Assembly: GCA_033764775.1 (NCBI GenBank)
Contig: JANRIQ010000004.1
Coordinates: forward strand, 47,583 to 111,582
Direction of reading: 5' to 3'
DNA length: 64,000 nt
From: JAWXCE01 sp033764775
Lineage (GTDB): Bacteria; Pseudomonadota; Alphaproteobacteria; Rhizobiales; Rhodomicrobiaceae
The translations under genes and the position numbers were made by a program. The notes under the pieces were generated by a model. It saw only the letters and a list, made by a program, of their open reading frames with translations. It had not been told where the DNA came from and ran no database searches. Of the stretch, positions 24,221 to 31,121 are shown piece after piece; the stretch's first letter is position 1; each line of letters opens with the position of its first letter.

Positions 24221-24296
24221 GCCCCGTTCGTCTAGCGGCCCAGGACGCGGCCCTCTCACGGCTGAAACAGGGGTTCGATTCCCCTACGGGGCGCCA
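24221..24296 (+). tRNA. tRNA-Glu (anticodon CTC)
   Basis: A 76-base tRNA including an encoded CCA (24294-24296). The acceptor stem pairs GCCCCGT (24221-24227) with ACGGGGC (24286-24292), the T-arm has AGGGGTTCGATTCCCCT, and the anticodon stem CGGCC/GGCTG holds loop CTCTCAC with anticodon CTC at 24255-24257. The sequence is close to known bacterial tRNA-Glu. Confidence 0.95.
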
Positions 24297-24355
24297 TTGC
24301 GCTTAGGCGGCTATTTGGCTCATTCCATCGCCGCGCGTCGCGGCCATATGCTTAC

Positions 24356-24784
24356 ATGATGATAGATAAATCCGGTATTGAGATTGTGTACGATGGTGCG
24401 TGCCCGTTCTGCACGGGTTACGCTCGGCTCATCCGCCTGCGCGAGGCGGTGGGGCCGGTGCGCATCATCGACGCCCGCTCGGACCACCCGCTCGTCGCGG
24501 AAATCGCCGCCGCAGGGCACGATCTCGACAAGGGCATGGCGGCGAAGTTCGGCGGTCGGCTGTATTTCGGCGACGAATGCGTGCATCTGCTGGCGACGCT
24601 GAGCGAACCGAAGGGCGTCTCGAACCGGCTGATGTGTCTGCTGCGGTCGCGGCGCCTGGCGCGCTTCGCATATCCGATCATGGTCGGATGCCGGAATGTG
24701 GCGCTGTTCGCGCTCGGCCACGGCAAGATCAACAGCGGCGCACGGCGTGGTGCGGACGGCGGGGGTCGAACCCGCACGGGCTAG
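24356..24784 (+). CDS. DCC family thiol-disulfide oxidoreductase-like protein
   Basis: A 142-aa protein with the DCC1/YuxK signature: VYDGACPFCTGYARLIRL carries the D-x-x-C-x-x-C active site, then FGDECVHLLATLSEP and FAYPIMVGCRNVALFALG. Members resemble thioredoxin-fold proteins of uncertain role. The last 12 codons and the stop lie inside the antisense strand of tRNA-Leu (24748-24833), so the tail GADGGGRTRTG is a by-product of the tRNA sequence. The native protein may have lost its own stop codon when this junction formed. Confidence 0.8.
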   Translation: MMIDKSGIEIVYDGACPFCTGYARLIRLREAVGPVRIIDARSDHPLVAEIAAAGHDLDKGMAAKFGGRLYFGDECVHLLATLSEPKGVSNRLMCLLRSRRLARFAYPIMVGCRNVALFALGHGKINSGARRGADGGGRTRTG

Positions 24785-24833
24785 GCCCGAGGGATTTTAA
24801 GTCCCTTGCGTCTACCGGTTTCGCCACGTCCGC
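24748..24833 (-). tRNA. tRNA-Leu (anticodon TAA)
   Basis: An 86-base type II tRNA on the minus strand with encoded CCA (complement of 24748-24750). The acceptor stem GCGGACG/CGTCCGC is perfect, the anticodon stem AGGGA/TCCCT encloses CTTAAAA with anticodon TAA at 24799-24797, there is a long variable arm (CGGGCCTAGCCCG) and a canonical T-arm (GGGTTCGACCC). Its first base is the last base of the upstream ceramidase-like gene's stop codon, and its 3' half is antisense to the DCC gene end. Confidence 0.95.
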
Positions 24834-25594
24834 TACGGGGCGGGACTATCGGCCATGGCGCCGCTTCGCGCAAGCGCCGAACCCCGCACGCCGTGGCGCA
24901 CCGCCCCCATGAGCAACAGAAACAGGGTCAGCGAGTTGAGCAGGTGCCACAGGAAATGCGTGCCTAGACCGCGCCCGCTCCACGTGAGCCACTCGCACCA
25001 TTCCCGATCGAAGGTGCGGAAGGTGAGCGACACGGCGAAGACGGCGGCGGCGGCCAGCACGTAAGGCGCCGCGCCGTGGCGCAGGGCGGCGAGCGCCCCG
25101 CCGATGACCGCCATGGCGAGGAACGCCGGCGCGTAGCCGAGGCTGCCGTTGAAGCACCGCGTCTCCTGAAAGCCGGGCAGACTCTGCAGGAAGCCGAAAT
25201 CGTCGGGGAAGCAGCGCAGGTCGCCCGCAGTTTTGAGGATCATGAAAAACCCCGCCGTCGCAATGAGCGTGACCGCGACGTTGGCGCCCAGGAACCGCCG
25301 CACCGCGTAAGCGAAATAAGCCAGCATGAACACGGTGATGGGCAGCACGTCGGCCGCCGCCGCCCAAGGGGTGGCGAAGGTGTGGAACAAGAAGCTGCCG
25401 ACGCCGATGGCGAATACGGTCAGGATGAGAAAATACATCCACACGCCGTGCACGCCCGGCCGGCTGCGAGCGGCTCGCAGGCTGAACACGAACGCAACGA
25501 TGAAGCCGAGATTGGTGATGGCGTTCAGCGGCTCGGCCCAGAAGGACGGATCGGACGCCCGCTCGCAATAATTGAAGATCGTCGCGCCGCCCAT
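24833..25594 (-). CDS. Ceramidase-like (CREST superfamily) membrane protein
   Basis: A 253-aa protein from the ATG at 25594, chosen because GGGGAGGG lies directly upstream; in-frame starts at 25609 and 25678 are also open. Seven hydrophobic segments and the alkaline-ceramidase motifs are visible: NYCERASDPSFWAEPLNAITNLGF (N..CE.....EP.N..SN), GSFLFHTFAT (S-x-x-x-H-x-T) and the C-terminal GTHFLWHLLNSL (H-x-x-W-H), the presumed zinc site. Members hydrolyse ceramides or related amides. Several alphaproteobacteria make sphingolipids, so this role is plausible but unproven. Its stop codon abuts tRNA-Leu. Confidence 0.78.
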   Translation of the reverse strand: MGGATIFNYCERASDPSFWAEPLNAITNLGFIVAFVFSLRAARSRPGVHGVWMYFLILTVFAIGVGSFLFHTFATPWAAAADVLPITVFMLAYFAYAVRRFLGANVAVTLIATAGFFMILKTAGDLRCFPDDFGFLQSLPGFQETRCFNGSLGYAPAFLAMAVIGGALAALRHGAAPYVLAAAAVFAVSLTFRTFDREWCEWLTWSGRGLGTHFLWHLLNSLTLFLLLMGAVRHGVRGSALARSGAMADSPAP

Positions 25595-25723
25595 GCCCTC
25601 CCCGCCCATTTCTGAGTGCGCGGCCGACACGATGCCGCTTGCCGTCGCCGCATCCGCGCCGCTATTGTCGACGCACATGACGTGGGGCTTCTATAGGCGC
25701 GATCGAACACAAAGGCGATAGGC

Positions 25724-26086
25724 ATGAAACCGGCGATTTATCTGGCGGCGTTAACCTTTGCGGCGTTGGCGTCGGATGCGGCCTTGGCCGGGTTCCGGGC
25801 GCGCGACCGTTTTGTCGATGAGGTCTATGGCCCGCGCGCGGCGCGCAAGCTGCCCGACGGCTACCGTTATGTGATCGTCGAGAGCCACAATGGCCATCGT
25901 ACCGTCGTGGCGCCTGTCCGTCCGGCGCGGCTCGGGCCGCAGGTGAAGCTGCCGGGGGGCGCGTGGGTCTACTGCGAGATCACCTGCGAGTACACCGTGC
26001 GCCGTCTCAGCCTGGATTTCTGGGAGGGACAGGGTCAGGGCTTCACCTCGCCCGGGTATTTCCGCAAGCATTTCCATCTGGATTAA
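25724..26086 (+). CDS. Small secreted protein, unknown function
   Basis: A 120-aa protein with a clear signal peptide (MKPAIYLAALTFAALASDAALAG). The mature part of about 98 residues is rich in Arg and aromatic residues, with YRYVIVESHNGHRTVVAPVRP and a Cys pair in WVYCEITCEYTVRRL that could form a disulfide. The ending GQGFTSPGYFRKHFHLD is distinctive. I do not recognise the family. It diverges from the ceramidase-like gene and stands alone. Confidence 0.65.
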   Translation: MKPAIYLAALTFAALASDAALAGFRARDRFVDEVYGPRAARKLPDGYRYVIVESHNGHRTVVAPVRPARLGPQVKLPGGAWVYCEITCEYTVRRLSLDFWEGQGQGFTSPGYFRKHFHLD

Positions 26087-26379
26087 CGGCTTCCTCCGCA
26101 AAAGCGCAAGCAACGGATCGCGAGGAGACGCTTCGCGATGTATACGCTTGTATTCGCATTCGCGTCCGCGTGGTGTGTAACATTGAAACACAACAAACGC
26201 ATTTTGAATGCACTTTTTGTATACTATTTCTTCAGAATTTAATAATGAGTTTGTTGAAATTTTCTTAAATTAAGTGCAACCGAACCCTGCGTCCCGGTGT
26301 ATCCAGTCCGCTTCGCGTCAAACACCTGCAAGAGTGGCGGCGGCGAGGCGAGTGAGGCGTTAAAGCAGGGGATGCTGAA

Positions 26380-26610
26380 ATGAAAAAGATGGATATGGTT
26401 CAGACGAGACTGGGCGCGAGCGAAACGACGTCGCTCCTCAGCCGCAGGGAGCAGGCGATCAGCCTGACGCGCATGCTGTCGTTCGCTTTGGAGGAAGCGC
26501 GGGAACTGGGCGCCGCCGACAGCGAAGTGCTGATCTCGCAGGCGATCAAAAATTTGAAGGCGCGGTATGTGATCGACCAAACCGATCTGTTCACGCCGCA
26601 ATACAACTGA
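26380..26610 (+). CDS. Small cytosolic protein, unknown function
   Basis: A 76-aa helical protein (SLLSRREQAISLTRMLSFALEEARELGAADSEVLISQAIKNL...) without signal or membrane segment. An all-helical dimer is likely. The nearly 300 bases before it are unusually AT-rich between about 26150 and 26280 and probably hold its promoter, though no clear -35/-10 pair with correct spacing was found. An inverted repeat, GCGAACCGC (26621-26629) with GCGGTTCGC (26660-26668), follows the stop and may act as a terminator between this gene and the convergent hydroxylase. Confidence 0.6.
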   Translation: MKKMDMVQTRLGASETTSLLSRREQAISLTRMLSFALEEARELGAADSEVLISQAIKNLKARYVIDQTDLFTPQYN

Positions 26611-26697
26611 CGCCGGCGGCGCGAACCGCGGCGGCGCCTTAATGGCGTCGTCTCGCGGGGCGGTTCGCAGCCCCTCGTCGTGATAGGTACGACGCCG

Positions 26698-27456
26698 CTA
26701 ACGCCGCTCAGTGCGCGACGGCCATGCGTCCGTTCCCATGAGCCTGTCCCAGAAGCGGAAATATAAGCCGTAATTCGCGTTGAAGCGAATGTGATGGTGG
26801 CTGTGGTGCGTCGCGGTGATGAGGTGGCGGCCGATCGGCCCCTCAAGAAAGCGGCGAGGCATGACCTCCCAGCCGGAATGATTGAGGATTGAAGCGAGCG
26901 TCATGATCGTGACGAGCGCCAGCAACGCGCCGATGTGGATCGGGATGACGAACACGAGCGCCGGCAGCAGCCAGGCCGTGACGAGCGCCTCGGCCGGATC
27001 GAATGCGAAGGATGAAAACGGCGTCGGGTGCCGCGCCCGGTGATGCCCCGCATGCATGACGCGGAAGGCGCGGGGGTGATGCATCGCTCGGTGCGCCCAG
27101 TAATAATATGCGTCCTGGATCGCGAGATAGGCGAACAAGCTGAAGACCAGATAAGGCCATCCGTAATCGCTGACGTTCGTGTAAATCTGCGTTTCGCCGT
27201 AACGCCACCAGGCCATCAGGGCGGCCGCGGCGAACGGCGCGTGGATCGCAGACGCGATGAGCGACAGACGCACCTCCTCGCGGATGGCGGCGCGCATGGG
27301 CCGCTCGCGGTTGAGCCGCCGGGCGTTCAGCCGCTCGCCCCCTCGCCCCCACAGCAGCCAGTGCGCAAGCCCGGAGAGCACGATATAGCGCGCCGCGATG
27401 ATGAGCGTGAGCGCCAGGGTGATGAGTACAAAGTAAAGCAGCATCTGCGTTTTCAA
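26698..27456 (-). CDS. Fatty acid hydroxylase / sterol desaturase family protein
   Basis: A 252-aa membrane di-iron enzyme. Four or so membrane segments surround the histidine boxes HRAMHH (H-x3-HH), HAGHH (H-x2-HH) and HHSHHH, the hallmark of the fatty acid hydroxylase superfamily. HSGWEVMP and FRFWDRLMGT are typical of the sterol desaturase branch. Enzymes of this family hydroxylate or desaturate sterols, sphingoid bases, carotenoids or alkylglycerols; the substrate here is open. A ceramidase-like gene 1.1 kb away makes a sphingolipid link worth considering. Confidence 0.88.
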   Translation of the reverse strand: MKTQMLLYFVLITLALTLIIAARYIVLSGLAHWLLWGRGGERLNARRLNRERPMRAAIREEVRLSLIASAIHAPFAAAALMAWWRYGETQIYTNVSDYGWPYLVFSLFAYLAIQDAYYYWAHRAMHHPRAFRVMHAGHHRARHPTPFSSFAFDPAEALVTAWLLPALVFVIPIHIGALLALVTIMTLASILNHSGWEVMPRRFLEGPIGRHLITATHHSHHHIRFNANYGLYFRFWDRLMGTDAWPSRTERR

Positions 27457-27884
27457 GTCCGCTGTCTGGTGCAGAACCGGCCGGCGGCGAACCGGTTCCG
27501 CTAAGATCGCCGAAACGCATCGCGAGCCGCGACGAACGCCGCTCCGTTGCGATGGCGCGTCATCTTAGAGCGTTCGCGGAGATTTTTGCGCTTTTTTGAC
27601 AGGCGCGGGCGAAAGCGTCGCAAATGGAAAGCCCTGAGTTGTCTCAGAGTCGCACACGAGCGTACGGGCTTCCCCGTACTTAACACTTTAACATAAATCC
27701 AATATATAGTTTCAAGATAATACTTGACTTGATTTACACGCCATGTCAGTGGCCGTAAGTGTGCAAAAATGGACGAGACGATTGCTATTCGTCGCGTAAT
27801 AACTGAGGCTGAAAAGCCTTTAGGTTCAACAACGACATTTTGCCGTTCGTGCATTTGCCCATCCGTGTATATTTTGGAGGCGTC
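27457..27884. other. Intergenic region before the glycan cluster
   Basis: No supported gene in these 428 bases. A perfect hairpin, GTACGGG (27662-27668) with CCCGTAC (27673-27679) and loop CTTC, is followed by an AT-rich stretch (about 27680-27740) that probably holds the promoter of the following WbsX gene. A minus-strand frame of 117 codons here has no recognisable composition or start context and is rejected. Confidence 0.4.
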
Positions 27885-30131
27885 ATGATCATGTCAGTCG
27901 GTTCTTCCTTGCGCGCCCTGACTGCGGCCGACCCTGGCGCTGAAACGACCGGTGAGCTGAAACTGTCAGAGACGAACGACCCCAAGCGCATAACCCCGTC
28001 CTTTCAGCGCGCCTTCGGCCGTCCCAAATTCGCCGGATGCCTGGAGCGCGCGGGCGAGCGGGAGATCAGCGGCTGGGTGTGCAAGCCGAACGATCTGACG
28101 GAGACGCTCGTGGTGGCGCTTTCGCTCGGCGGGGAGCCGCTCGCCTTCGCCTCCGCCTCCATTCGCCGTCCCGATGTGGACGAGGTGGCCAAGGGGCGCG
28201 CCTTTCCCGGTTTCGTGTTCGATTTGACGAGCGCCGACGCCCACAGGATGGCGTCCGACAGTCTCGCCACGCTGCTCGCGCGCCACGGTCCGGATCACAC
28301 GCTGCGGCTGGCCGCGTCGGTCGTCGAGGGCGGAGCCCAGGGCGACGCCGCGCTGCGCTCAGAGCACTACTTCGCTTTTCCCGCCGATTTCGCGGACGCG
28401 CGCACGCTGCGCGGCTGGTTTGACTTCTTCGACGTGGATGAGGACGCATTGCGGGCGCGCCTCATCCGGGACAAAGAGACCGAGGGCGTGACGCCCCGTC
28501 ACGACGCGGCGGAAGGATCGCCGCTGTTCATCGCGTTTTATCTGCCGCAATTCCACACCGTGGACGAAAACGACGAGTGGTGGGGCGCAGGCTTCACCGA
28601 ATGGACGGGCGTGACCACGGCCAAGCCGCTGTTCCCGGACCACGCCATGCCGCACGTGCCCGCCGATCTCGGCTTCTACGATCTGCGCGTCAGGGAGACG
28701 CGCCGCAAGCAGGGTCAGCTCGCCCGGCAGTACGGCGTGTACGGCTTCTGTTATTACTTCTACTGGTTCTCGGGCCGGCGCATCCTGGAGAAGCCGCTGG
28801 AGCTGATGCTCGCCGACGGCGAGCCGAACATGCCGTTCTGTCTGTGCTGGGCGAACGAGCCGTGGTCGCGCCGCTGGGACGGCTCGGAGCACGAGGTGCT
28901 GCTGGAGCAGAAGCACGATCTCGAAACCGATCTGCGCATCCTCGACGACCTCATGCCTTACTTCGAAGACCCGCGCTACATCCGCGTGGACGGCAAGCCG
29001 GTGCTCGTGATCTACCGCTCGCAGCTCATGCCCGAGCGCGCGGCGTTCGTGGCGCGGCTGCAGGCGGAGGCCCGCAAGCGCGGTCTGCCGGGTTTGCACA
29101 TGTGCAACGTGATGTCGTTCGGCGAGACGGACGCCAGCGCCCACGGCTTCGACGCGGCGGTGGAGTTCCCCCCGCACAACGTGCTGGCCGACGAGGCGGT
29201 TTTTTCCAAGGCGGCCGCGCCAGTCAATTACGCCGGCAAAATCTACTCCTTCGCCGACATGGTGGCGAAGAAGATGAGCGCGCCGCCCTACCCTTTCGCC
29301 CACTACCCCGGCGTCATGCCCCGCTGGGACAACACGGCGCGCAAAGGCTCATCCGGCAACGTTTTTCACGGATCGACGCCGTCCCTGTTCGAGGTCTGGC
29401 TGCGCCACGCCGCCAAAACCACGCTCCAAGGCAACCCGAACGCCCCGCTCTGTTTCATCAACTCCTGGAACGAATGGGGCGAAGGCGCTCATCTGGAGCC
29501 CGATCGCCGCACCGGCCGGCGCTATCTGGACGCTGTGCGCCGGGTCGCTTCAGGCGAAATGGATCGAGCCCTCGCTTCGCCAACGCTTGATGCTCCGCCT
29601 TTGGACGATCCGCAAGCGGCCCTGATCGCCGCGTTGGCCACGGAAAATCGCCTGCTCGCGGAGCGCGTAAGCGGCGCCGTTCGCATGCTCGGGCCGACCC
29701 CATTTATGGATGGCTTTCCTGACGCGCTCGTCAAAATGTCTTCTATCGAGGCTGGCGGAGTCGGTTATATCGACGAGTGCAATTTCCGCCGCGCCGAAAG
29801 CATGAGCGTGGTGCGACGCGATGCGCCCATGTCCCTTATGGGCTGGTTCTGCGGCGACCGCGCCGTCGGCGGGCATCCGTCCAATTTCGCCTTCCTCGTC
29901 CTGACGCGGGCGACCGACCGCCAAAGCTACTTCGCGCCGATCATGTCGCGTACGCCGCGCGCCGACGCCGCACAAGCGCTGTCGCTGCCGGACACCGCCG
30001 CGAATCTGGGCTTTTCCGGCGCGTTTGACATCTCGGGCCTCGCGCCGGGCCTCTACTCAATCCGCATCTTCGATGTGTTGGAGAAACGCGCGGTCCAGAT
30101 CAACCTTAAGACCGTGCTGCGAGTGCGGTGA
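27885..30131 (+). CDS. WbsX/GH99-like glycan-processing protein with flanking accessory domains
   Basis: A 748-aa protein from ATG 27885 (GGAGG four bases upstream; ATG 27891 is the alternative). Residues about 45-130 are a small beta module (ISGWVCKPN, IRRPDVDEVAKG, FPGFVFDL) often attached to alphaproteobacterial glycosyltransferases. Residues about 205-545 are the WbsX/glycosyl hydrolase 99-like domain: FYLPQFHTVDENDEWWGAGFTEWT, FCLCWANEPWSRRWDG and INSWNEWGEGAHLEPD, which carries the acidic residues. The C-terminal 150 residues look like a second beta module (SLMGWFCGDRAVGG). It is cytoplasmic, and such proteins sit in O-antigen and capsule loci. It is the first gene of a rightward run. 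Confidence 0.85.
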   Translation: MIMSVGSSLRALTAADPGAETTGELKLSETNDPKRITPSFQRAFGRPKFAGCLERAGEREISGWVCKPNDLTETLVVALSLGGEPLAFASASIRRPDVDEVAKGRAFPGFVFDLTSADAHRMASDSLATLLARHGPDHTLRLAASVVEGGAQGDAALRSEHYFAFPADFADARTLRGWFDFFDVDEDALRARLIRDKETEGVTPRHDAAEGSPLFIAFYLPQFHTVDENDEWWGAGFTEWTGVTTAKPLFPDHAMPHVPADLGFYDLRVRETRRKQGQLARQYGVYGFCYYFYWFSGRRILEKPLELMLADGEPNMPFCLCWANEPWSRRWDGSEHEVLLEQKHDLETDLRILDDLMPYFEDPRYIRVDGKPVLVIYRSQLMPERAAFVARLQAEARKRGLPGLHMCNVMSFGETDASAHGFDAAVEFPPHNVLADEAVFSKAAAPVNYAGKIYSFADMVAKKMSAPPYPFAHYPGVMPRWDNTARKGSSGNVFHGSTPSLFEVWLRHAAKTTLQGNPNAPLCFINSWNEWGEGAHLEPDRRTGRRYLDAVRRVASGEMDRALASPTLDAPPLDDPQAALIAALATENRLLAERVSGAVRMLGPTPFMDGFPDALVKMSSIEAGGVGYIDECNFRRAESMSVVRRDAPMSLMGWFCGDRAVGGHPSNFAFLVLTRATDRQSYFAPIMSRTPRADAAQALSLPDTAANLGFSGAFDISGLAPGLYSIRIFDVLEKRAVQINLKTVLRVR

Positions 30132-30135
30132 CGCC

Positions 30136-31044
30136 ATGTCCGCCACGCCCCTCGTCAGCGTCGTCGTCGCCGCCTACAAACACGAGGCGTTCATCGAGGC
30201 GTGCCTGCGCTCCATCGAGCGGCAAACCTACGCCCGTCTGGAGCTGATCCTCATCGACGACTGCTCTCCCGACGCCACCTTCGACATCGCCAGCCGCGTC
30301 GCCGCCAAATCGGCGAAACGCTACGCGCGCGTCGTGGTCAAGCGCAACGCCGTCAACCGCGGCGCCCATTTCACTCTCAACCGCGCCGCGAGCCTTGCGC
30401 AAGGGGAATACATCTCGTTTATGAATTCGGACGACGCCTACGCGCCAACCCGGATCGAGGCGATGACGTCCGCGCTCGCCCGCTCAGGTCGGCGCTGGGG
30501 CTTCTCCGGCGTGCTGACCATCGACGCGGACGGCCAGCCCTATTTCGACGAGACGCTGTGCCACCACATTTACTGGCGGCCGCACGTCTACAGCCGGCGG
30601 CTGCCCTCTCTTTCCTGGTGCTTTATGCCGTTCCAGGCGACGGCCTCCACGGGCAACCTTTTTGTGGAGCGCGCGCTGCACGAACGCATCGGCGGCTTCG
30701 CGGATTTGAAGTATTGCCACGATTGGGACTACGCGCTGCGGGCCGTGTTCGAGGCTGAGCCGGCCTTCGAGCCGCAGGACCTTTACCTGTACCGCATTCA
30801 CGGCGCGAACTCGTTCCGCTCGCTCTCGGATGTGGCGGAGGCCGATACCCGCTACTGCCTGCGCGGCTACCTTTCACGCGCCATGAGCCGCCGGCCCGTC
30901 AACCCGCTCGCGCCCTCGCCCGCCAACTGGCCGACCCTGTTTCACCCGCTGATCCAGACGCTCGGCTTGCAAAGCCACGTGAAAGCGCTTTACGATCCAT
31001 ATCAACCGCACCATCGAACGGTCGACTTGGCCGCGGCGGAGTAA
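30136..31044 (+). CDS. Family 2 glycosyltransferase
   Basis: A 302-aa GT-A fold enzyme from ATG 30136, four bases after the WbsX stop. LVSVVVAAYKHEAFIEACLRSIERQTY is the family's N-terminal signature, LILIDDCSPDAT gives the nucleotide-binding acid, and FMNSDDAYAPTRIEAM is the DxD-like SDD motif. The later KYCHDWDYALRAVF provides the catalytic-base region (D-W-D). It transfers a sugar from a nucleotide donor during polysaccharide assembly; the sugar is unknown. It sits in an apparent operon with the WbsX gene. Confidence 0.9.
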   Translation: MSATPLVSVVVAAYKHEAFIEACLRSIERQTYARLELILIDDCSPDATFDIASRVAAKSAKRYARVVVKRNAVNRGAHFTLNRAASLAQGEYISFMNSDDAYAPTRIEAMTSALARSGRRWGFSGVLTIDADGQPYFDETLCHHIYWRPHVYSRRLPSLSWCFMPFQATASTGNLFVERALHERIGGFADLKYCHDWDYALRAVFEAEPAFEPQDLYLYRIHGANSFRSLSDVAEADTRYCLRGYLSRAMSRRPVNPLAPSPANWPTLFHPLIQTLGLQSHVKALYDPYQPHHRTVDLAAAE

Positions 31045-31121
31045 CGCTGCCGGAGCATCCGAGGCGCCTTGTCGCGCCGCCGCCGGAACAAGTTTGCGAC
31101 ACGAGCGACAGGCGAACCCCA

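Noticed and set aside
27501..27854. 117-codon minus-strand frame upstream of the glycan cluster
   Set aside because: No start context, no domain, composition unlike real genes here, and it covers the AT-rich promoter region.
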